A DNA stretch of 64,000 bases from Isoetes taiwanensis (taxonomy: Eukaryota > Streptophyta > Lycopodiopsida > Isoetales > Isoetaceae), in contig JAJEKV010000062.1 of NCBI GenBank assembly GCA_021234155.1, positions 6,166,432 to 6,230,431 of the forward strand, read 5' to 3'. The position numbers and the translations under genes were made by a program. The notes under the pieces were generated by a model. That model did not search any database, was not told the DNA's origin, and was given only the letters and a program-made list of their open reading frames with translations. Shown in pieces: positions 54,711-64,000 of this stretch; within the stretch, counting starts at the first letter, position 1; every line of letters begins with the position of its first letter.

Positions 54711-56733
54711 ATGCGAGCGAGATGCCTCGCCAGATCGTATTGCAGTTACGCAGATCAACGAGTGAAGGACTCGGCCAAGAAGACAGGATTCCGCTCAAAG
54801 AAATCCCCTGGTATGTTGTTTGGTCCAAAATTCTTTGAATCCCATCTGCCAACCAAATTGTCAGGTTCCTGATACATTTAGGCCATTTTCAGGTTGGAAA
54901 CATGTAGCCCAACTTCTGTTAGGGGAAAGGGTTGGACGGGGTGGTTCTATAAAGCCAGAAAAACACGAGAGCTTAGAAACATCCTCATTGCCTAGATTAA
55001 GGGAGGCCCTTGCTAGATTTGAGCGCTTGTGTATCGTTGAGGCAGAGCCTAGAACCTATGCTTCTTTCATCAAGGAATGCACCAAAGCAAAGGCCTTGGA
55101 AGAAGGTAAACGGGTCCATAGACATATTAGCAGATGTGGTCTTGGGCAGGATAATTTCTTGGGAAATCTTCTCGTGGAAATGTATGGCAAATGCGGGCAA
55201 GTGAAGATTGCAAGGTCAGTGTTTGACAACATAAGTAAGAGAAATGTTTTTACTTGGACGTTAATGATTTTGGCATATGTACAAAACCGTCTTGGTAAAG
55301 AAGCACTAAAGCTTTTCCATGAAATGCAACAGGGAAATGTGGATCCTGATAACGTGACCTTTCTCACCATTCTTGAGGCATGCTCTAGTTCCGAGGCTTT
55401 GGCCGAAGGAAGATTAATTCATGGTCTTGCCATGGAAAAAGGGCTGCATTCAGATATCCTTGTGGCTAATGCTATTATCAGCATGTATAGTAACTGTGGG
55501 AGACTTAAGGAATCAAGGGAGATTTTTGATGAAATGCCTGAGTGGAGTGTAGCTAGTTGGAATGCCATAATTGCAGCATACGGTCATCATGGGAATGCAA
55601 AGGAGGCTTTGAATCTCTTTAGGCAAATGCATGAAGAAGGGATGTATCCAACTTGTGTTGTCTTTGTATCCGTCTTGAATGCGTGTGCCCATCCATCGGT
55701 ACTTGCGGAGGGAAAGTTGATCCATGTTCTCATTGTTTACCTTGGCCTTGAATCTAACGTTTCAGTTGGGAATGCTCTTACCAAGATGTACAGCAAATGT
55801 GGAAGTCTAAAAGATGCTTGTGGAATGTTTAATAGGATACAAGCGAGAGATGTGTTCTCCTGGAACTTCTTCATAGAAGCATATGCTTGTGAAGGCTATC
55901 ATCAAACTGCTGTACGACTATTTCATGACATGGAGAAGGAAAAGATAAAAGCAAACAAGTCTACATTGCTTGAAGTTCTTGAAATATGTGCCAATACTGT
56001 AAATTTGGTAGAAGGCCAGCAGATTCATGCCCTTATTGATAGCCAGTTTGATTTGGACGTGGATTTGGGAAATGCACTAATTAATTTGTATGGAATTTGT
56101 GGTCGAATAGTTGATGCACGTAAGGTGTTTGATGAAATGGTGGATCTTGACATTGTCTCTTGGAATGCTTTGATGGCTATGTATAAGCAACAGCATTATG
56201 ACTATGAGGCATTGGAGGTTTTTAAATTAATGGAGTTGAAGGGTGTTAGCTGCAACAATGTCACATATGTAACCGCTCTTGATGCATGCTCCAGTTCGGC
56301 ATCTTTTGAAGTGGGAAGAAATATTCACATGGAAGTTGTGGAACGGGGGATGGACAATGATCTGAATGTCCGAAGAGCACTGATAAATATGTATAGGAAC
56401 TGTGGCAAGTTAGAGGATTTGTTAGAGATTTTAAATAGCTCTAGAAATAATGATATAGTCCTCTGGAATGTAATTATCATACTGTACTTGCAGGGCAACT
56501 GTTTGAAGCAAGCTATTCAATCATTGCAGCAAGTGCAGGACAAAGGTGTACAACTAGAAGCAGCTACTCTGGTAGCCACCCTTGAAAGTTGCATGGAATC
56601 TGCAGATATCCCAAGAGGGAAGTTTGTGCATGCGTTTATAACGGAATTTGGACATGAAATAAATGATGATGTTAGAAAAAGTACGCTAAAATTTCATAAT
56701 ATTTACTGTGAAAATAAAGAAGACCTAGTCTAA
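54711..56733 (+). CDS. PLS-class PPR protein without E/DYW domain (646 aa, two exons)
   Basis: The long open region has no ATG at its 5' side, and the first in-frame stop upstream is at 54763. A short first exon solves this: exon 1 54711-54810 (MRARCLARSYCSYADQRVKD ... SKKSPG), intron 54811-54892 (GTATGT...TTTTCAG), exon 2 54893-56733 entering at WKHVAQLLLGERVGRGG. The join keeps frame and gives an Arg/Ser-rich, acid-poor N terminus like an organelle presequence. About 15 P, L and S repeats follow from residue ~75 (NLLVEMYGKCGQVKIARSVF, VFTWTLMILAYVQNRLGKEA, VASWNAIIAAYGHHGNAKEA, ALINLYGICGRIVDARKVF). It stops within an L-type repeat (VHAFITEFGHEIND ... NKEDLV) with no E, E+ or DYW motif. It may bind organelle RNA on its own or work with a separate DYW protein. 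It could also be C-terminally truncated. Confidence 0.85.
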
Positions 56734-57479
56734 ATTCCAAAGTACAGAGATGATTTTTTGTGCTAAATGAGAACCGCAATGACCTGCTGCTTTACTTGTT
56801 AATGAGTTGGCCCAATGTGGAGGGACTGATAAAAGTGTCACGCATTAAAGCAGCCAAAAAGGTCTCATATTCTAGTAGGGTTTTATATCTTCTGTTAGGT
56901 AACTTGATAAGTTTGAATTTGCAAGCTATTAAATTTCTTTCTAGAAATATTGAACCAAAACCTTTTGTCTTCAAAGTCCAATCTTTGGGGTAATCAAGGA
57001 TATAGTTTACTTCTTTATCGAATATTATTATTTGGGAAAATTACCAAAATAACCTTAATTGTTGATTTAATTCCCAAAAAGCCTTTTGTATTTTAAAAAT
57101 CACAAAAAAACACATATTCACATTAGAGGATCATTTTCTAAGAGGAAGTGTTTCTTACGTATGACAATAATTTAGAATATAAATTTGGAAAATTTACCAA
57201 AATAACCCTAATTGTTGACTTAATTCCCAAAAAGCCCTTCGTATTTGTGAAATTCCCAAAATGCCTTTAATTCTTAAGCATTTTCCCAAATAGCCAAAAG
57301 CCAGAGATAAGCCTATCATTTTAATACTAGAAATGATCGAAGATAATTAACTTAATGTTTTTATAAAAATCGTATTGAAGGAGAAGCTTTTGGGCATCTT
57401 GTGGAGAAGCTGCTTTATACCCATTCGTGTTACTTATAGAGCTCATTTTGCTATTTATATGATGTCTGTATCTATCCTC
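56734..57479. other. AT-rich intergenic stretch
   Basis: It contains an imperfect ~60-bp duplication (AAAATTACCAAAATAACCxTAATTGTTGAxTTAATTCCCAAAAAGCC at about 57037 and 57189) and other AAAxxCATTT words. No gene beyond the transposase remnant that begins near 57380. The frame at 56760-56993 is not supported. Confidence 0.45.
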
Positions 57480-57655
57480 CAAATATTGAACTTCTTGAAA
57501 ATAATGAATTGCTACCTCCTGCAACATGTTATCGTCCTGGCAGGCCTAAAAGCAAACACAAGAAGACATGGATAGAGAAAAGCGTGTGTACAAGTGCACA
57601 CGTTATGGTAATGTCAGGCATAATGAAGGCAGTTGCAAAAATTCTATTTGACATT
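57480..57655 (+). pseudogene. MuDR/SWIM-type transposase C-terminal remnant
   Basis: The translation NELLPPATCYRPGRPKSKHK KTWIEK continues, after a one-base shift, as VYKCTRYGNVRHNEGSCKNS. This is the PPxxxRPxGRPKKxR lead-in and C-x2-C-x4-H-x4-C knuckle that ends plant MuDR-type transposases, with the second Cys changed to Tyr. A weaker upstream block (57380-57480) fits the region before it. Only the tail is recognisable. Confidence 0.55.
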
Positions 57656-59358
57656 TCTGTTGTATATTTTTGTAATGATTTTTGAAATTTATATTCCAAA
57701 TTATTGTGATCTATAAGAAACACTTCCTCTTATCGATTTTTGCTCACAAGCTCTCACGATTTTGCACGTCGTCTATTTTCTCAAGACTTTTTGAAGGATC
57801 ACTCTCACAATTCTGGAGGCACTCTCATGATTCTGAAGGCTCACCAAATCTTTTTACTCACTTCTTACTCCACAACCTATAAGGTGATCATGCACCATGT
57901 TATTGTTCCTACTATTCTAGATATGATATTACCTCCAACGACAATACAATGTTGAAGCGCATTTCAATAATTTGCTTAAAACTTAAGGGTATTTTGTGAA
58001 TTTACAGCTTCTAAAATTTGACAAAAAAAACACATGTTATAGGTCTCAAGAGGTTTTTGGAAATTTAGAAGAAACATAAGGGCATTTAAGAAATTAACGT
58101 AAATCTTAAGAGTATTTAAATAATTTTCAAAAATATAAACTACATTATATGTTGACCAGGGGCATTTGGTGAAATTATGAAAGGTTAAGGGCACCTGATG
58201 AAAACATAAAGGCATTTCGACAAAACATAAAGGCATTTTGTAGTTTTTCCCAATAAAAAATGCAAATGTCTCCAATTCTAGCATATTTAGGTGTAAAGCC
58301 TACCACTTCAGTTACCCGGGTATCTGATAAAACTCTAACAAAAGTATTTCCATCTCACAACCGATACATACAAACCTTTCATAAAGCATTTATTCGTTGC
58401 ATCGTATATTTGTGCAAAAATTAATTTAATGCTCAAAATATACCACAGCAAAAAATTTGAATGTCTTTGAACATATTTTTAAAAAAGGACAATCTTTTGG
58501 AACAATTTTTTTGGCCGTCATAAGACATCCTGTAGTAAACTATAAACAAACAGGTGGGAGGCTCTTGCCAAAATTTTCTTCCACATTTCTTTGTTGCTGT
58601 AGTTAGATAGGTTAATACAAGATATCAGTAAAGCCATTTGTCAATGACCCCATCAATTAAAACATGTGAAGTAGGCAAAATATAGTTAAGAAGACAGATG
58701 AATGGCCAAAGCAATCGCCATTGCACAAGCCAATATTATAAGTAATAGAGTTACTGAATTTCAAGGTAGCAATTTAGCCCATATTGAACTTCCGACAGCC
58801 AGCACCACTTGTGCACTCCAATGGTTCTGAAGCATTTACATGTCATCTGGTACCCCAGTATGAAATTTCATATTTCAGGTAAAAGAAAGAGCTTCTGTTA
58901 ATGCTAAAACTACTTAATTATATGTGAAAGAATATCAAATCCTGAAAAGATCACCTTGAATTTGGTTTGATGTACCACACCATGACATCACAATTTCTAC
59001 AAAACAAGTACACTCCTCTGCAAGTTCCAAATTTCTGCCAAGCTTCAGTTATGGCAGAGATGGCCTATACTTACCTCATCCAAGTCATGCCTTTAACAGG
59101 AATCTATATTTCCGCATTCACCCATGCAATGGTTGCCTTGACAAATGTTACAAATATTGGTGGATGCAATGTCCCCAAATCTCTATAAAAGACATCTTCC
59201 AAGGATAAACAATGAACAAGGTAAAATGATAGTAGTTTGGTTGAGCCCAAAGAACCATAAGCAGCAAAAAGCTCACTGTTTATCAAATGCATCTTACCAA
59301 TAAATAATGCCACCATAGACTGGCAGAAGTCACAGATCATGCATTTGTGAGAACAGGG
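57656..59358. other. AT-rich intergenic stretch and PRP39 3' flank
   Basis: 57960-58250 is made of irregular ATTT/GGCATTT words (for example AAACATAAAGGCATTT twice near 58205 and 58225). No gene is recognised. The right part, roughly 58950-59358, probably contains the PRP39 3' untranslated region, but I cannot place a polyadenylation site with confidence. Confidence 0.45.
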
Positions 59359-62300
59359 TCACCAGCCAGCTGCACTCCATCCATTCACGTCCTAAACACA
59401 AAAGTTTCAGTTTAAAAGTTCCATAAAAGACTGCATGAAGCATTTAATCACCTGTGGTGGATAGCCTTGTGCATATGCACCATATGCTGCTTGTTGCTGA
59501 GGAGGTGCAGCTTGCTGTTGGGGAGGCCCATATGCGGAATAACTTCCATAGCCAGCATAGGCAGCCTGTATTGCACAATCAAGTTCAGTAAATAACAAAC
59601 CATAAGCCAAAATTTATCATAATGATGAATTCTTACATCTGCAGTTACTGGCTGAGTATATCCCTGGTTCCACTGCTGAGCTTGTACCTGAGGAACCTGA
59701 GGAGGTGCTTGCCAGCTTTGCTGTTGCTGAACGTACCCCTGGGCACCATAAGCCCCAGTCCATTGTGCCTGTCCATTAGAATAAGCCTGAACAGCTGGAA
59801 CAGGAGACGCTGTGGCAACTGCAGCAGAATAAGATTTTTGAATTTTTGCACGATCAGACATGCTGCCATCAGATGCGCGCTTCTTGGATTCTGCACTTGA
59901 TTTCCTCAACGGAAACAGCTGACTGTGCCGAAATTCGGCTTTTTTCAAAGTATGGATATCTGCTTGAGAATCAAGAAACTGACACAGGAACTGTCTGTCA
60001 GCCTTACAATTTTCAATACCAAACAAAAATACACAATGAGATGCAAAAAAATATAAAACAATACTTAGTTAAAAAAAATTAATAAATCAGAGGAAGCCGA
60101 TACTGCATCTAATATTACTCACCTCCAAGTATATACTTGATAGCTCTTCCCTTTCCATAAAACTTAAACCTTCAGACCTGATGGCCTGATCAATAGTATG
60201 ATCTAGCTTAATAAATGGCTGCTCCCCAGGATGAAGTGCCTCAAAACTAACTGCAGCCTACAATTGCACGCATTGTTCAAGTAAGCGTTACCAACAAAGT
60301 AAGAACCTCAAAAGAATTAACAAAAAAGCGTTGTACCTCAAGGATAAGTTTTGAGAAAGGAAGTTTCTCCAATGCAGCAGCTAGAAGCTCCCGAGCTTTC
60401 TCACGCATCTTTACATCCTGGCATTATAGCAGAAAAGATTACATACTTTAAATATTAAGATCCCACAGAAACTGCTGAAAGTGTGCACATATACAGACTC
60501 AATTACCTGATCCAGAAAACGAATGTACTGGACATAAACAAAGGGCAGTATACGAGAATCCTCTTTCAGCCTCTCCGCTTCTATGGTTGATTCAAATATT
60601 GAACAGGCCAAGTCTATATTGCCCTGTGCACCAAGCCCATCCTCAGTATGACACCTCAAAACAGGACCTCATCAATATATTTCATCACCTGTCGTCTCTC
60701 AAAATTAGCATGCTTAACAATTGCCTCAACAAGTCCCGGTGCAACCACAGTACTCAGTAATTCATATTCTCTACGTGCTCCAGCAACATCTTCTCCAGCT
60801 TCTCTGAATCTTGCAGCAAATATATGAATTTCAGGACGTCTCTGAGAATTTAGAAACAAAAACATATTAGCAACCAAAATGACAATCTTCATTGCAAACA
60901 GAAATTCCATTTTAACATTGCACCTTTACAAATATTTCAGTGGCCCGATGAAGTGCATCATTTGCAAGCTCAAAATTGTTTTCGGCCTCCATTCGTTGCA
61001 CATATCGTATCCAGTACTCAGGGTAGTTTGCACATGCAATTAAACACCGCTCATATAGCTTGATTTCCTGCAGAGTCAGACCGTTAGATACAGTACACAA
61101 GACTGTATCATGAAGATCCACACCGTCAGTACCTTCTCAATGTCACCCTCCCTCTCCATGAAATCAAGGTACTTGTGCCAATTTCCTAACTGTGTATCAT
61201 CAAGTGGCTTCACATGGAAGTATGCCCGCCGAATTGCACTTTCAAAATCCCGAATCTTTGCATCTGCTTCCTTTGCCCTTTTATACATTGCATCTCGAAC
61301 TGCAATGTACTTATCCAGTTCATCATTTCCAGTAGACTTGGACTCCTCGTCTCCTGCAGGGTTGTCCTGCCCCTCAACTGATGTTTCTGGTGCATCTGAT
61401 GCCGTTGTTACAGCTTCAGCATTTTCCTCTGATGTTTGAAGATCGGCCAAGGGACAACTAACAACTACTTGTTTGAAGCTGCAAAACAAGATGTCAAATT
61501 ATTGAAAATCCCCATTGAAGTTATGTCTCAACAAGTTATCAACCTGGCATGGTAACGATCAAGTTGTCCCAACGGAATTTGTAATATTCTTGTGTAGATC
61601 TGCATTAGCCTTCCCCATTCTTGTTGCTTGTATTCAAATTCAACATATTTGTCCCATAGAAGGTGTGACAAGTAGTCTGTGCCCACAAATGAAAGGCCCC
61701 GTTCAAACAACCTACAAAACCGCACAACATGGACACCCTGAGAGATCATCTCAAATCCTAGAACTTACACACTCCATATAAACTGAGATTTGGCGCCATC
61801 ACAGAAGTAAAAGCTTCCAGATATCGAAAAACTTCATTGGAACTTGTTTCAGACTTCCAAAATGCTCTGCATTTACCTTCCTGCCAAACCACACATGGCC
61901 GCAACATGGAATGGCACTCAGAGATCGCTTTGTCACTTAAAAACTGGTCTTCCACCGCAACAATACATGTTCAGTTGTGGACGCGTGGTACCTCATGTGT
62001 GAAGTAATGACAGCAACCAGAACAAATGCAGGTCTAGTCTATTACAGCAACCACAAGAATGTGGATCTATCCTACCCCTAAGTTTCAAGTGCGAAATGAA
62101 AATTCGGAGGCAACCTTATGGCGCTGTTTTTTAAAATCAAGGGATGAAAAGAGGACACGCATAGTTATAATTATATCAGCCTCAAATGAGAAATCCAAAT
62201 AATCAATGTCTAAAAGAAACCAATTTATGCTCAGACCGTCTCGCCACAACTTCCTTTCCCCAAGGGGAAGGAATTAGTGCAGAGTTAAAGCTGCAGCAAT

Positions 62301-63240
62301 AGCAACCAATGGTTAGAAAATAAACATTTTTTACGATGTTGGGGACATTGTAGATGAATTGCATTCATAATGCATGAAATAACCTCCCCTAATAAATACG
62401 CTGCCTTCAAGATATTATACACCCTGACATACCTGCGTATCTCATCTTGATCTTCAAATTTCTCCATTGCATAAGTGCTATAATGCATCCATATATCTAC
62501 AGAGTATGTCACAGCCCTCACTGCTCGCTCATAAACCTCAACTATCTTCTCTGGAGTTCCAAGTCGTGCCTCATGGTCTGCATACTTTTTCCAATAGCCA
62601 TAACAAAGAGGAAACTCTGCCAAAAATGCATCGTAGCAGATGCGTACGCTTACAATGTTCTCCTGTGACATACATATCCACATTAAAAACAGCACTCAAA
62701 AAGCTCCTAGCAATAGTTCAGTATCACCTCAAAACTAAATATAAAATCAGAAACTCGGGAAAAAACAATCTGCTTACAAGCTTCTCAGTCTCTTGAATAA
62801 GAGAAGTCCAAGACTGAAAATCTGCAGAGTTTGCTCTCACAGCCTGCCACAGCCTTTCTTCCTCTGTGGTAGGAACTGCAAATATTGAAGTTAGGGCACA
62901 TAAGGGTACACGAAGAGGACAAATGCATCAGAGAATGATTACCAGGCACATCTTCCAGTTTTGCCTGTCCGTCTTCTTTAATTTCCATTGCGTTATGATC
63001 CACAGTTGCACCTTCCCCCAAAGAGGGATCTCCAACTGGGATAGAAGCATCTGCAACAGGAACATTAACGCCATCCTGGTATGCCAAATTTTCTGCCTGC
63101 ATACCGCCCTCTGTCAAAGCTATGCCCGTTTCATTAGTGGGCACGTCTCCTTCCGACAGAGGCATACTACCAATCACCATACTAGTTTCCTCTATGACAG
63201 TGGTGGTTATTTGCTCCATAACATACTCCTGGCCTTCCAT
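59359..63240 (-). CDS. PRP39: PRP39-type pre-mRNA processing factor (752 aa, 13 coding exons)
   Basis: PRP39 is a HAT-repeat protein of the U1 snRNP that helps choose 5' splice sites in the nucleus; plant mutants in it flower late. Exons on the minus strand: 63240-62943, 62875-62778, 62662-62433, 61711-61544, 61478-61133, 61067-60924, 60841-60689, 60623-60507, 60417-60337, 60257-60123, 59978-59637, 59565-59452, 59391-59359. All introns are GT-AG, and the 2259 bases close in frame. The start ATG ([10 protein letters not shown]) is the first after a non-coding exon. Order: an acidic N terminus (residues 1-100); N-terminal HAT repeats ([60 protein letters not shown]); a charged linker; C-terminal HAT repeats ([53 protein letters not shown]); a KKR-type nuclear signal ([10 protein letters not shown]); and a Gln/Pro/Tyr-rich tail ([14 protein letters not shown]) ending NGWSAAGW. 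Length and order match plant PRP39. The largest intron is 721 bp (61712-62432). Confidence 0.93.
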
Positions 63241-63254
63241 GCCCGGGTGTCCAA

Positions 63255-63534
63255 CTGAAGTGAAATTATTCACGCATTATTATCTCTTGCTTCACAGATG
63301 GAGCCACATGTAGAACGGAAACAACAAGAAGAATAACCCCAACTAAGAAAGCTATGCACCCAACTAAGAAAGCTATGCAGGCAAGAAAAATGCAAAGATG
63401 TGCCAACATCAAGACCATACATCATATCCGTTGTTTTTTGGCTTCGAGAATTAACAAAGCAAGTTAAACAAGTTTGAACGACACAAAATTCTAGACATGA
63501 AAAAAGAAAAACAAAAAACGAATAAGAAACGTAC
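63255..63534 (-). other. Intron 1 of PRP39 (5' untranslated)
   Basis: The donor GAAGAG/GTACGT (exon end 63535) and acceptor TTCACTTCAG (exon start 63254) enclose 280 bp. It lies entirely upstream of the ATG. Leader introns of this kind often raise expression of plant housekeeping genes; that role is inference here. Confidence 0.7.
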
Positions 63535-63700
63535 CTCTTCCGACACAAGAAGAGAAGGAGATAGAGTTCAGGGGCGACAGAACTCCGGGAAAGGCTGAAG
63601 AGGAAGAAAAATGCAAGCGCCGAAGGTTAGGGACGACTTCCAAGTCCGGCGAGCAAGGGGAAGAAAGGGAAGAAAAGAGAACGAGGTGGTGTGTTAGGGT
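63535..63700 (-). other. PRP39 5' non-coding exon and transcription start region
   Basis: A CT-rich leader with no ATG (CTTCTCTTCTTGTGTCGGAAGAG at its 3' end), preceded by AAACCCTAACACACC (about 63700 on the minus strand), a telo-box-like AAACCCTA element common in promoters of plant translation and RNA-processing genes. The exact start is not visible. Confidence 0.55.
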
Positions 63701-63725
63701 TTGTAGTGAATAATGCTAGATTTGG

Positions 63726-64000
63726 AGGTTTGGAGGACTTTAGGTCAGTTTTTTCCTATGGTTGCTGGTTTTCCTTAATGGTAACACATGTGGATACGGT
63801 CCTACTCAAGATCGAATAAGAGAGGGATAACACCCTAGAACTCGGGTGTTATGCCCTACTATAACAAACTCGGGCGAGGTTTGGAGGACTTTAGGTCAGT
63901 TTTTTTCTATGGTTGCTGGTTTTCCTTAATGGTAACACATGTGGATACGGTCCTACTCAAGATCGAATAAGAGAGGGATAACACCCTAGAACGAGGGTGT
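63726..64000. repeat. 151-bp tandem duplication upstream of PRP39
   Basis: AGGTTTGGAGGACTTTAGGTCAG... starts at 63726 and again at 63877, and the second copy runs to the window edge. The copies are nearly identical until the last bases (CCTAGAACTCGGGTGT versus CCTAGAACGAGGGTGT). Each carries a small hairpin ACACCC...GGGTGT. It lies in the presumed promoter and may continue past the window. Confidence 0.9.

Noticed and set aside
59448-60026. Single 192-aa open frame at the PRP39 3' end as its own protein
   Set aside because: It reads through exon 12 into introns on both sides. The exon boundaries at 59978 and 59637 carry proper splice sites and the neighbouring exons complete PRP39.
61758-61955. 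Open frame in the large PRP39 intron
   Set aside because: No homology is recognisable, and the frames of the flanking exons join correctly without it (DEIRR/LFERG).

Overview
This is plant nuclear DNA. The evidence is spliced genes with GT-AG introns, two PLS-class pentatricopeptide-repeat (PPR) genes, a complete PRP39-type splicing-factor gene, and a heavy load of plant transposon types: Ty3/gypsy chromovirus, CACTA, Mutator-like, PIF/Harbinger, LINE and MITE. The PPR style (long PLS proteins, one with a degenerate DYW end) and the transposon load suggest a large-genome seed-free plant such as a fern. The organism is an inference; nothing in the window proves it.

Layout. 1-7.7 kb holds decayed LINE pieces, a 55-bp direct repeat, a 1.09-kb near-perfect inverted repeat (4209-5295) and unassigned sequence. 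7.7-37.0 kb is one nested structure: a head-to-tail chromovirus array with four LTRs (8649-9582, 12984-13924, 17114-18055, 36236-36964) separating three internal regions and preceded by a fourth, truncated one. The last internal region is split twice. A CACTA element (19012-27949) interrupts gag, and a Mutator-like element (29434-35889, flanked by the 9-bp duplication CATCAAGGT) interrupts reverse transcriptase. The CACTA element carries fragments of a purple acid phosphatase gene, with introns, and of a PPR gene. The Mutator-like element carries a receptor-kinase exon inside its transposase gene. 38.3-42.95 kb is a PIF/Harbinger-type element sitting between two GA microsatellites.

Host genes lie mainly in the right third. 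They are a PPR-DYW-like gene on the minus strand (44744-46762, two exons), a PLS-class PPR gene on the plus strand (54711-56733, two exons) and a PRP39 U1-snRNP-associated factor on the minus strand (59359-63240, 13 coding exons plus a 5' non-coding exon). Between them are a decayed LTR (49775-51321), a 5'-truncated LINE tail with a 17-bp target duplication, two inverted-repeat elements just upstream of the second PPR gene, and a remnant of a MuDR-like transposase. A 151-bp tandem duplication lies upstream of PRP39.

The genes do not form a pathway. The PPR proteins are expected to act on organelle RNA, and PRP39 on 5' splice-site recognition by U1 snRNP in the nucleus. The most notable content is the nested transposon architecture and the captured host gene fragments. 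All splice models were made by eye from consensus sites and reading-frame closure.
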